From positions 1 through 6,918 of the forward strand of contig JAIROH010000060.1 in the NCBI GenBank assembly GCA_031257595.1: DNA of 6,918 nt, read 5' to 3'. The notes under the pieces are model-generated. The model made no database searches. It saw only the letters and a program-made list of their open reading frames with translations, and was not told the origin of the DNA. Made by a program: the position numbers and the translations under genes. This DNA is from Treponema sp. Lineage in GTDB: Bacteria > Spirochaetota > Spirochaetia > Treponematales > Breznakiellaceae. Positions 1 through 6,469 of this stretch are shown here, in pieces; positions within the stretch are counted from its first letter, which is position 1; every line of letters begins with the position of its first letter.

Positions 1-422
1 GCCAACATCCGTATCCGCCCTATTAGGCTTAGTTCTTTCAATACCGATACCGCCATCTTTAGCTCCGGATACCGTTTCGCAAGTTCTTCATACTGCTCCC
101 TCCTCGTACAGGTAAACAGTTTTAACCATGGCCATACCGCGCTTCCTTCCTGTACGGAAAGCTTCGGTAATTCTAATATAACCAGTTTTATCAAATCCGT
201 AAAGGAAGCGTTGCTCCGTCCGTTCCGCAGTTCATAGGTATTGACATACGACCGTTCCTCCGGAAGCAGGGAATGATTACAGATAACGATACTGATCACC
301 TGATGAAGCTTTCTCCAGTCCTCGCCGCGTTTGAGCTGTTCCCCCAGCAGCCTGGCGACGTAAAAAACCAGCCGTTCCCGCATATAGAGCGCTTTTTTCA
401 CCTGTAGTTCTACGTGGATAAC
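1..422 (-). pseudogene. Rpn-family (PD-(D/E)XK nuclease / putative transposase) fragment, N-terminally truncated
   Basis: Reading the minus strand from 422 gives an open frame to the window edge. It begins VIHVELQVKKALYMRERL, continues through RGEDWRKLHQVISIVICNHS, then FTDLIKLVILELPKL and EEQ/YEELAKRYPELKMAV-like sequence, and ends LKELSLIGRIRML. This matches the middle and C-terminal part of the Rpn recombination-promoting nuclease family: the E-x-Q end of the PD-(D/E)XK core (E410-408, Q404-402), a 'RxxxY' helix, an 'I-x-I' strand and the 'LELPKL' segment. The N-terminal half of the nuclease core, with its conserved Asp, should lie upstream, but that DNA is the 3' end of the GH57-like gene. 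The first in-frame ATG is at 383, after the E-x-Q motif. The fragment is therefore probably a decayed remnant. G+C is about 47% over the first 300 bases by hand count, lower than the neighbouring rnf genes. The gene continues beyond base 1, so its 3' end is unseen. Confidence 0.7.
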
Positions 423-424
423 CG

Positions 425-2299
425 TTAACCCGCCGGCGAATCGGAGGTTTTTTTCTGGGAACTTTTTGCCAGGGAAATGGAAAGCCTGAAAACCGTAGAC
501 CAGGATTTTCCGGGACCGAGGTTAAGACGGAACAGCGGAAGAAAACAACTTGACTGGTATGTTTCGGAAACTCCGTCCCGGCAGTTAATCTGGAAAAGGT
601 AAAGGTCAAACGGCTGTTCGGAAGAAAAGCCGAGAACGGAATTGTTTTTTGTATCGGAAACCTCAACGGCGTTTAGGCCGGCGGCCGAAGCGCCGTTTTT
701 CGGCAGGGCCGGGGCGCCCGGCGCGGCGGAACCGGGATATACGGAAAAATGTTCCGGATCGGCAAAGGAAAGATCAAACTGGGAGGCGAAACAAAAGTCC
801 GCTTCCGTTTTGTCCCGGTTACTAAGCGTATATGAAAAGACGACAATGTTTTTTTCAAGCTGACAACTTTTTTCTATTTCGATATGGCCGAAAGGGACGC
901 CGCCGTCAGGCGGAAGCCTGAACGAAACCCTGCCGTGCTGCCTGTCAACGGAAGCTTCGTAAAGCTCCCGTCCGCAAAAGCGCCCGGCATTCCCCGTGCC
1001 GAAGGCCAGCGCTTCCAGCGTCTGCGGGGAAACTTCGGGATCGAGGATTCTGTCCATAAACGCGTGGCGGCGAAACGATCTGTGGGGAGAAAATGTATCC
1101 AGGTAATTCCAGCCCTTGGGCAGGTAATCAAGTTCAAAAACCGAAGCTCCTTCCGCTTTGACATAACAGTTGACGTTTTTGTCCTGAAAGAGGTATTCCG
1201 TCTTTCCGTCAAGATCAAAATCAAACGTTAGAAGCGACGGGACAAAATTCCTGTTTTCACGGGTAATACGCTCGGCGGAAAGAAGGGCCCGGTACGCGTG
1301 CTTCCGTACCATGGAGCAGGCTATGTCTTTGTCCGCGGTACGGCAAAAGGCATCGGCGCCCTGGGCTTTCCATAATTCTTCGCGGGCGATTTTTTTACGG
1401 GTTTTGTCTCCCCTAAGCTGGTTTATCAGGGTATGGGTAAAATACATTTTCGAGTACAGATTGTTTGCCTCGGAATAGCTCATCAAAAAACGCCGGGGCT
1501 GAAGGCAGGAGAGTTTTCTTCCATCGTCTATCTGGCTCATAAACCCGCTGTCCGCCGAACTCGCGAAATATGCCCGTTTTAGGGGCCCCGCCGTTTTAAG
1601 AAATTTTCCGGGAAGGCTCATCTCGGATTTTTCTTCATTGTTGGCAAGTTTTTCAAAAAACCGGCAGATCGCCGTTTCCGCGTTATCGCCGGAAAAACGG
1701 GGAAAGATCGTAACCAGTCCGGACCCGGAAGAATCCACGGTTCCGCCGGCGATAGAGCCCAGGACCGGAAACACCGTAACAAGCTTTCCCTGATCCTCGG
1801 TGATCCACGGCGAATAAAGTTCTTCGCCCTCAATTCCGGAAGCCCTGAACTGATCCTCGCCGAGGAACGTATAGGTCATTCCGCAGGAGGAAAGCACCCC
1901 GGCCAGGGACTGCTCCCAGGCGCCGAACGGAAGGTAACAACCCTGGGGTTTCTTTCCGAAATGCCGGCGGATATACGTTGTAAGCAGTTCTATCTGGCCG
2001 ATCTTGTCGGCAAGGGGAAGCAGCGGCAGAAGCGGCTCGTAAAAACCCCCGCCGAGAAGTTCTATCTGTTTACGGGTAACAAGGTCGCCGATAAGGAGGA
2101 AAAATTCAGGCTTCTTTTGTTTAAGCCGTTCGAGAAGAGGGCCGGAAAGGTGCAGCGCCGCGGGAACGCCGGGATTGCTGTTGAGCATCGTGACAAACGG
2201 TTTAAGCCGGGAACTGTAGATTTCTTCAAATTCATCATCTTTCGTTCCGGCGGGAAGATGATCATGGTATCCAAGTATAACGTTGATTTTCCCGGACAT
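425..2299 (-). CDS. GH57 / 4-alpha-glucanotransferase-like protein, probable pseudoenzyme
   Basis: A 624-residue protein, close to the roughly 650-residue length of GH57 4-alpha-glucanotransferases. Scaffold motifs are clear: YHDHLP (11-16, family HNHQP), SGPLLE (52-57), GFYEP (85-89), a possible middle-domain segment MSLPGKFLK (227-235) with SYSEANNLYSKM (274-285), and a C-terminal beta domain (DUF1926-like) from about 360 with FDLDGKTE and VFELDYLPKGWNYLD (387-401). The catalytic machinery looks lost. The nucleophile Glu in the family WLTERVW motif falls at Phe125 of YLPFGAW (122-128). The HDDGEKFG acid/base region corresponds to an unrelated stretch around 195-206. The YWHGxFGG substrate segment is replaced by FCRTADKDI (318-326). 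No signal peptide is seen, so it is cytoplasmic. The ATG at 2299 begins exactly at the family N-terminus, with a close AGGA upstream. Glycan binding or a structural or regulatory role is more likely than transglycosylation, but this is inference. Confidence 0.8.
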   Translation of the reverse strand: MSGKINVILGYHDHLPAGTKDDEFEEIYSSRLKPFVTMLNSNPGVPAALHLSGPLLERLKQKKPEFFLLIGDLVTRKQIELLGGGFYEPLLPLLPLADKIGQIELLTTYIRRHFGKKPQGCYLPFGAWEQSLAGVLSSCGMTYTFLGEDQFRASGIEGEELYSPWITEDQGKLVTVFPVLGSIAGGTVDSSGSGLVTIFPRFSGDNAETAICRFFEKLANNEEKSEMSLPGKFLKTAGPLKRAYFASSADSGFMSQIDDGRKLSCLQPRRFLMSYSEANNLYSKMYFTHTLINQLRGDKTRKKIAREELWKAQGADAFCRTADKDIACSMVRKHAYRALLSAERITRENRNFVPSLLTFDFDLDGKTEYLFQDKNVNCYVKAEGASVFELDYLPKGWNYLDTFSPHRSFRRHAFMDRILDPEVSPQTLEALAFGTGNAGRFCGRELYEASVDRQHGRVSFRLPPDGGVPFGHIEIEKSCQLEKNIVVFSYTLSNRDKTEADFCFASQFDLSFADPEHFSVYPGSAAPGAPALPKNGASAAGLNAVEVSDTKNNSVLGFSSEQPFDLYLFQINCRDGVSETYQSSCFLPLFRLNLGPGKSWSTVFRLSISLAKSSQKKTSDSPAG

Positions 2300-2307
2300 A
2301 CTATCCT

Positions 2308-2336
2308 ATTCTATGATACTTTTTCTTCTCTGAAAA
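2308..2336 (-). promoter_or_regulatory. Weak candidate promoter for the GH57-like gene
   Basis: On the minus strand TTTTCA (2336-2331, 4 of 6 to the -35 consensus) is followed after 17 bases by TAGAAT (2313-2308, 5 of 6 to the -10 consensus). Only 8 bases separate this -10 from the ATG at 2299, so the transcript would be leaderless or nearly so. The AGGA at 2306-2303 would then be of little use. An alternative -10, TATCAT, lies slightly upstream and would leave room for the AGGA, but has no good -35. Its location just after the rnf terminator candidate is what makes a promoter plausible here. Confidence 0.27.
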
Positions 2337-2346
2337 GCTTTTTTTG

Positions 2347-2371
2347 AAAAAACCGTCCCAAACGGGGTTTT
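2347..2371 (-). terminator. Candidate rho-independent terminator of the rnf operon
   Basis: Reading the minus strand past the rnfA stop, the arm AAAA (2371-2368), a CC bulge, CCGT (2365-2362), loop TTGGG, then ACGG (2356-2353) runs into six T residues (2352-2347). The outer A arm can pair with the first T residues. The stem is short and has a two-base bulge, but the hairpin-plus-T-run layout 14 bases after the rnfA stop is typical of an operon end. It separates the rnf genes from the GH57-like gene. Confidence 0.5.
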
Positions 2372-2384
2372 AGGGCGACACTGG

Positions 2385-2987
2385 TTAACGTGTGGCGCAT
2401 AAGTACTTCCCTAGCAAAACCCTGAGTACAAGCAGCGCGGACGCGTAAAAGATAAGCGAAAGAAGTCCTATGGAAACAAGCAGTATCGGATTTCCCCTAA
2501 GGCTGTGGGGAATGGCTTCCCCAAAAGAACGTTTTTGAATTTCCTTGATAATAAGATAGGTTATAAAAGCTCCGCCTGAAAAGGCCAGGGAAAGAAGCAG
2601 CGCCTCTCCAAAAGTCAACGCGAGACGCATGGTTAAAAACAGGGCCGCCAGGGAAAAACAGTTATACCCCGAGCCGATTCGGTACACTCCGGGATTCTCT
2701 CCCAGCCGGGGGAAAAGCCTGAACATCGCCGTTTCAAGGCCGAGGCCGGAAAACAACGACAGGGGGTAGATCAGCAGAAAGCCGGGGAACCAGCCGGCGA
2801 AAACGGAGAGCCTTTCAAAGAACAGCCACAATACCGGCGTGACGATAAAAAGTATCCCCCATGGGTAGTATACGTGAAAGGCCGGACTGCGTTCTCTGGA
2901 GACAAGTTCCCGTATGCCGATGCCGAAACAGAGGAGCAGGTTAAGGTATAATGCCGAAAAAACAACAACGGCCAGGCTGGACGTCAT
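2385..2987 (-). CDS. rnfA: RnfA-like membrane subunit, divergent
   Basis: A 200-residue, about six-helix membrane protein at the canonical rnfA position after rnfE. In the Rnf complex, RnfA and RnfE form an inverted pair in the inner membrane that holds a 2Fe-2S cluster by two cysteines from each. Here the family 'NN-x-VL-x-R-x-LGLC' helix reads LNLLLCFGIGIREL (15-28). Aligning the glycine puts Arg26 where the cluster Cys should be, with a Cys instead at 20. The second site is kept: YNC (108-110) corresponds to family TNC. LRGNPI (163-168) and the following helix match 'xRGxPI'. ATG 2987 is preferred over TTG 2990 because AGGAGG ends 7 bases before it; from TTG the spacing would be 4. The ATG shares one base with the rnfE stop. 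An rnfB would normally follow and does not. Confidence 0.75.
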   Translation of the reverse strand: MTSSLAVVVFSALYLNLLLCFGIGIRELVSRERSPAFHVYYPWGILFIVTPVLWLFFERLSVFAGWFPGFLLIYPLSLFSGLGLETAMFRLFPRLGENPGVYRIGSGYNCFSLAALFLTMRLALTFGEALLLSLAFSGGAFITYLIIKEIQKRSFGEAIPHSLRGNPILLVSIGLLSLIFYASALLVLRVLLGKYLCATR

Positions 2988-3649
2988 CAATCATCCTCCT
3001 GGTTGGTATAGATGTTTCTTCGGGAACGGTACAGGGCTACGCAGTATCCAAGGATAATCAGCGCCCCCGAGGAAAGTTTGAGCAGGGCCAAAGGTTCCAG
3101 CGAAATCCGGGGTTCCGGCAGGGGAGGATCCTGTGAAGAGGGAGCTTCCCCGCCGATAAGACGGATAAGCCCAAAGCCGGGCAGGGAAACCGATCCGGAA
3201 CCCAAAGGTTCGCGGATAAGCGCCATGGCAAGGATAAGCGCCCCCAGGACAGAAGCTTCGGAGACAGCCTGAAAGACCATTTCCGGGGTGTCGTATTCTT
3301 TTACCCTGGAATAAAGGCCGGACGAGAGCAGAAACGCGGGACAAAGCAGAATACAAAGGCCGTTTTCCATGGCCTGGAATGGGCTTACCAGGGAGACAAA
3401 AAAGTAAAAAAGAAAACACGCGAACGAGGAAACAAATACCAAAACCGCGCTGCACCCTTTTTCCGGAAGGGCTTTGCGTCCGATACCGGCCGCGAACAGG
3501 GTAAGGGCGTTTGTCCAAAGAAGGGCGACAACGCAGACAAGGGCGGACGCTATCCGCCCCGACGCGATGATGATCAGGGCCACACCGGTAAAGGCGGACA
3601 GGGGCGAATGTACCCCCCAAAACAGGTGGGACTGCATATGGGAATTCAC
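2987..3649 (-). CDS. rnfE: RnfE-like membrane subunit, divergent
   Basis: A 220-residue polytopic membrane protein between rnfG and rnfA. Hydrophobic segments lie at about 18-36, 37-56, 66-88, 97-112, 129-147 and 186-206. The strongest RnfE signature is ALIREPLGSGS (143-153), matching the family 'xxIREILGxGT'. HSPLSAFTGVAL (14-25) matches the 'NPVLVQLLGLCPL' helix, but the cluster Cys is Ala24. The second family Cys, in 'IVTNC', aligns by the downstream glycine with Leu107 in CPAFLLSSG (103-111); nearby Cys99 and Cys103 are not in register without gaps. The loop 166-184 is proline-rich and ends in an acidic tail. The start is GTG at 3649, overlapping the rnfG stop as GTGA, with AGGAG 8 bases upstream. 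An ATG four codons in is a weaker alternative. The family call is good; a 2Fe-2S role in electron transfer is doubtful. Confidence 0.72.
   Translation of the reverse strand: MNSHMQSHLFWGVHSPLSAFTGVALIIIASGRIASALVCVVALLWTNALTLFAAGIGRKALPEKGCSAVLVFVSSFACFLFYFFVSLVSPFQAMENGLCILLCPAFLLSSGLYSRVKEYDTPEMVFQAVSEASVLGALILAMALIREPLGSGSVSLPGFGLIRLIGGEAPSSQDPPLPEPRISLEPLALLKLSSGALIILGYCVALYRSRRNIYTNQEDD
2995..3000 (-). promoter_or_regulatory. Ribosome binding site deciding the rnfA start
   Basis: A perfect AGGAGG on the minus strand inside the end of rnfE, 7 bases before ATG 2987. It argues for that ATG and against the TTG one codon earlier, and implies strong re-initiation after rnfE. Confidence 0.7.
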
Positions 3650-4095
3650 TGCCGGTTCTCCTGGGCGCGCGCTATCCGTTCACGGTATACGGCGTGAACC
3701 GCTTCGGGCAGATCCTCCATAACCTGGGCGGCATAATCACCAAGGGGGACAAACTTTTCAAAGCCGCCCCGGCCGTCGACAAAGGCGGCGCAGGCCGCCG
3801 TCTGCGCTCCCCTGAACAGGGTAAACACCAGGACGGAACCTTCGGCGGGATCGCCGGAAGGAACCTCTACGAGGTTGAACCATGTTCCCAGCCCCGCCGC
3901 CCTGCCCGCCGGTGCCCGGAGCCGTCTTGTCTCACCTGTGCGGGCAATGACCCGGTTCGCCGCCCGCACAAGAACCCCGGTACGGACGGACTGGGTAAAA
4001 GCCCAAAGCAGCGTTCCGGCAAGGATAACCGAAGCTATCCACGCAAGACAGAGTAATGCGCCGCGCCGTTCATCCAAAACCGGATTCGCCTTCAT
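3646..4095 (-). CDS. rnfG: Short RnfG-like single-pass membrane protein, flavin site absent
   Basis: A 149-residue protein with one N-terminal membrane helix (about 13-32) and an extracytoplasmic domain. Assignment as RnfG rests mainly on its place between rnfD and rnfE and on this topology; sequence similarity is faint. Normal RnfG is about 180-210 residues and ends with an FMN_bind domain whose S/T-GAT-x-T/S motif carries covalent FMN. Nothing like that is present. After SVLVFTLFRGAQTAACAAFVDGRG (in 87-110), which could correspond to the early part of FMN_bind, the chain goes to a short helical tail, EAVHAVYRERIARAQENRQ. It looks as if the second half of the domain has been lost, yet the frame is intact and coupled (ATGA with rnfD, GTGA with rnfE), so it is probably expressed. 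A GGAG lies 6 bases before the ATG. It could also be an unrelated accessory protein that took this slot. Confidence 0.5.
   Translation of the reverse strand: MKANPVLDERRGALLCLAWIASVILAGTLLWAFTQSVRTGVLVRAANRVIARTGETRRLRAPAGRAAGLGTWFNLVEVPSGDPAEGSVLVFTLFRGAQTAACAAFVDGRGGFEKFVPLGDYAAQVMEDLPEAVHAVYRERIARAQENRQ
3658..3662 (-). promoter_or_regulatory. Ribosome binding site for the GTG start of rnfE
   Basis: AGGAG on the minus strand within the 3' end of rnfG, 8 bases before GTG 3649. It supports the unusual GTG start and the GTGA coupling to rnfG. Confidence 0.6.
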
Positions 4096-5144
4096 ACCAT
4101 TCTCCGTTTTTCATAATACAGCTTGTTTTCCAGCCGCCGTATCAGCGGAACCAGAATGTTCCCCAGAAGAACCGCCTCTATGACCCCGTAAGGCTCATTG
4201 CCGGGGAACCGGAACAGAAAGGCAAACAGGGCGGTAAGGAAAATATAGACCAGGTATCCCGGCGACGATTTTGGGCCTGTCGCGGGATCGGTTAAAAGGA
4301 TAAACGCCGCGGCGACAGTTCCCCCGGATAAAAGGCCGAAAAGTATATCGCCGTTCCACAGGCCGCCCCCAAACGGCAAAGCTCCGAATATCCGAACCAG
4401 AAACAAATAGACCGCGAGAAACACCGCGGGAACCCAGAAACGGAAACTCCGGGAAGCGGCAAAGATCATCGTTCCCAGGATAAGAAAAAGAAGCCCCCTG
4501 TCGGCGATGATCCCCGGCCCCGGGGCGGAAAAAAAGCTTAGATAGCCTTCGGGGAGCCTTGTTCCGGTAAACGAAAAAACCGTGTTGTTGAAAAAACCGC
4601 TTAAAAGGTTGTCCAGGGAACCGCTTTCCCATCCGTTGATCTTGAGCATCGAAAGCGGCGAGCCAAGGGGATCTTCAAGACCTTTTTCAACGGAGAGGGC
4701 AAGCCGGACAAGCTGGGAATTTTCAAGGCTTCCGTTGAACGCTGAAGGCCATGTTATACGGATAAACAGCCAGCCCCCCGCCGCGGGATTTACCCAGTTG
4801 GATCCCAGGCCGCCGTAGCTGTGCTTTATAACCGCCATCGCAAAGGCTCCGCCGAAAAAGCCGAGCAGCGGGTTAAGCTGATTGGGCAGCAGCAGGGCAA
4901 GAACCATGGCCGAAGCCGCGGCGCTTCCGTCCCTGATCGACCAGTACCGGTTTTTAAGGTTAAAAAGAAGCTCGACAATCAGCGCACCGGCCAAAACCGC
5001 CGCGGCAAGAAAAAGCGAGCGAAAGGAATCGTCCAGGGACGACTGGAATATCGCCAGAAACGCAGCGGCGCAGAGCAGCCGCATTCTGTCCGTGGTCGAG
5101 CGGGCGAGGTTCACCTGGGGTTTCTGAAAAAGGGTCAGATCCAT
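4092..5144 (-). CDS. rnfD: RnfD-like membrane subunit, divergent, flavin-threonine motif missing
   Basis: A 350-residue polytopic membrane protein, within the normal range for RnfD (a paralogue of NqrB). Family landmarks in order: the KPQVNLARSTTDRM start (8-21, family 'SPHxxxxxSTxxxM'), DGSAAASAMVLALLLP (72-87), GGLGSNWVNPA (111-121, family 'GGLGxNxFNPA'), TDPATGP (285-291, family 'TDPVTSP'), and YGVIEAVLLGN (319-329, family 'EGVxFAxLLxN'). In the usual protein an S/T-GATPL motif after the GGLG block carries covalent FMN. Here the matching place reads EDPLGSPLSMLK (157-168), one residue short with no threonine. The later 'GSIGETS' loop reads GIIADRG (211-217). ATG 5144 is chosen over the ATG at 5237: it starts at the family N-terminus, has AAGGA 8 bases upstream, and leaves a 2-base gap after rnfC rather than a 91-base overlap. 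Confidence 0.8.
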   Translation of the reverse strand: MDLTLFQKPQVNLARSTTDRMRLLCAAAFLAIFQSSLDDSFRSLFLAAAVLAGALIVELLFNLKNRYWSIRDGSAAASAMVLALLLPNQLNPLLGFFGGAFAMAVIKHSYGGLGSNWVNPAAGGWLFIRITWPSAFNGSLENSQLVRLALSVEKGLEDPLGSPLSMLKINGWESGSLDNLLSGFFNNTVFSFTGTRLPEGYLSFFSAPGPGIIADRGLLFLILGTMIFAASRSFRFWVPAVFLAVYLFLVRIFGALPFGGGLWNGDILFGLLSGGTVAAAFILLTDPATGPKSSPGYLVYIFLTALFAFLFRFPGNEPYGVIEAVLLGNILVPLIRRLENKLYYEKRRMV

Positions 5145-5146
5145 GC

Positions 5147-6451
5147 CTAATTTCCTTTTAACGCCGAACGGATGATACTTATCCTCAGCGGCAGATGGGA
5201 CGGGCAGACGACCTCGCAGCATCCGCAACCGTGGCATTCGGCGGCCCTGCCGGGCATTGAATCCCGGTTATTCGCGCTCTTGGTATATTTATAGAGGGCT
5301 TCCGGATCGATGCCTACGGGACAGACGCTCCTGCACTCTCCGCAGCCGATGCACCTGGTCTGGCCTTTCTCTCCTGTCTGACCCTGGAGTACGGCAAAAA
5401 CGGCAAAGCTTGTCTTGACGACAGGCTCGTCGAGGTCCACGACGGTACGGCCCATAAGCGGAGAACCGGCGCCGATACGCCGGGGTTTATCCACGAAGCC
5501 CCCGCATTCGGCGAAAATTTCGCCTATCCGGGTTCCTATCCGCACTTTCATGACCTGGGGCTTTTTAATTGCCGAACCTCCCACGGCGACATACCGTTCC
5601 AGTATCGGTTTTTTGAATTTTACCGCGTCGTGAACGGCCGCCAGAGTCGCCGGTCCCAGGGGCAGTATGACGCCCAATTCGATGTCGTGTTTTTTTCCGT
5701 AGCGTCTTAACACCAGTTCCAGTTCCCGGCCGTTCCGCTGGGGATACCGGGATCCGGCGAGGATCATGTCCACGGGGATTTCCGTCTTGCCCATGCTGTC
5801 AATCAGCATCGCGCCCAGCTCTTTTTCGTCTTTGGAAAGCACAACGACGATACGGTTCATCCTTCCGGCCCTGGCAATAATACGGCAGCCTTCGGCGACC
5901 GCGTCGGCCCGTTCTTTGCAGAGTACATAGTCCGCCGACAGCCAGGGATCATCAAAAACACAGCGAACCACCAGCGTAACCGGATCCTTGGCGGATCTAA
6001 GCGAATACAGCATGTCCGAAACGGGACGGCCGGAACCTTCCATTTCGACAATTCCGTATTCGGCGATTATCCGCTGAAGCTCAAACGGGGAAAGGCTCTG
6101 CCAGGGAAAAACCTCCTGGTAGCGGCCGAGTTTTTCAAAACCGCCTTCAAGTTTGATTACCATCGCGTCGTTGGTAAGTCCTTCGGCCATTTTCCAGGAA
6201 ACCGTTCGCACGACCCTGCCCGGCACGGTAGAGTGAATATTCGCCGAGCCGAGTCCCTGGCCCCGCCCTATAAGCATGCCTTCCCGAACCCTGTCGCCCA
6301 CAGCTACCACCGGATTCGCCCTGTTTCCGATATGCTGCACCAGGGGAATTACCGAAAGACCGGGAAGAAAGGCGGTAACGCTGGAATCCCGGGGCGGAAC
6401 GGCAGGATCGGAGTACCGTATTCCTCCCCTAAGAAAAGAATAAACTTTCAT
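5147..6451 (-). CDS. rnfC: RnfC-like subunit with two intact 4Fe-4S motifs but a degenerate NADH/FMN loop
   Basis: A 434-residue protein of normal short-form RnfC length, peripheral on the cytoplasmic face. Domains: an N-terminal barrel-like part with FLRGGIRYSD (6-15) and PLVQHIG...VGDRVREGMLIG (36-62); a Rossmann-like part (about 125-290); a SLBB-like part around 285-320 with RYVAVGGSAI and CGGF; and two ferredoxin-type motifs, C367-C370-C373-C377-P and C406-C409-C412-C416-P, with an extra C411. The family NADH/FMN loop 'GIVGxGGAGFPTxxK' reads GIVEMEGSGRPVSDM (133-147): two glycines are Glu, Phe is Arg and Lys is Met. The second flavin-site block, 'NGAECEPYLTAD', reads RCVFDDPWLSAD (163-174). 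So the fold is RnfC, but NADH oxidation is doubtful. There is no clear Shine-Dalgarno ahead of ATG 6451. It is the first gene of the operon. Confidence 0.85.
   Translation of the reverse strand: MKVYSFLRGGIRYSDPAVPPRDSSVTAFLPGLSVIPLVQHIGNRANPVVAVGDRVREGMLIGRGQGLGSANIHSTVPGRVVRTVSWKMAEGLTNDAMVIKLEGGFEKLGRYQEVFPWQSLSPFELQRIIAEYGIVEMEGSGRPVSDMLYSLRSAKDPVTLVVRCVFDDPWLSADYVLCKERADAVAEGCRIIARAGRMNRIVVVLSKDEKELGAMLIDSMGKTEIPVDMILAGSRYPQRNGRELELVLRRYGKKHDIELGVILPLGPATLAAVHDAVKFKKPILERYVAVGGSAIKKPQVMKVRIGTRIGEIFAECGGFVDKPRRIGAGSPLMGRTVVDLDEPVVKTSFAVFAVLQGQTGEKGQTRCIGCGECRSVCPVGIDPEALYKYTKSANNRDSMPGRAAECHGCGCCEVVCPSHLPLRISIIRSALKGN
5153..5157 (-). promoter_or_regulatory. Ribosome binding site deciding the rnfD start
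   Basis: AAGGA on the minus strand at the end of rnfC, 8 bases before ATG 5144. It favours this ATG over the upstream in-frame ATG at 5237. Confidence 0.55.
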
Positions 6452-6454
6452 GAA

Positions 6455-6469
6455 CTAAAGTCAGTTTAG
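6455..6469 (-). promoter_or_regulatory. Inverted repeat overlapping the putative rnfC -10 and start site
   Basis: CTAAA (6455-6459), a 5-base centre, then TTTAG (6465-6469): a 5+5 dyad lying across the predicted -10 and the region just before the rnfC ATG. Its position would suit an operator, or a small hairpin at the 5' end of the mRNA. The arms are short and AT-rich, so chance is possible. Confidence 0.25.

Noticed and set aside
277..666. A minus-strand open frame of 129 codons across the end of the GH57-like gene
   Set aside because: It overlaps the GH57 3' end and the Rpn fragment in a different frame, is Arg/Pro-rich and resembles no family; it is a shadow frame.
2327..2346. AAAAGCTTTT palindrome with T-runs before the GH57-like gene, as a second terminator
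   Set aside because: The stem is all AT except for the central GC and has no loop room; the GC-bearing hairpin at 2347-2371 explains the T-run better.
1961..2347. A plus-strand open frame opposite the GH57-like N-terminus
   Set aside because: It is antisense to the well conserved HDHLP, SGPLLE and GFYEP motifs and has no recognisable content.
2988..2990. TTG start for rnfA one codon earlier
   Set aside because: Only 4 bases from AGGAGG; the ATG at 2987 has the better 7-base spacing.
5145..5237. A 31-codon N-terminal extension of rnfD from the ATG at 5237
   Set aside because: It would overlap the second 4Fe-4S motif of rnfC, is not part of the RnfD family start, and a good ribosome binding site serves ATG 5144.
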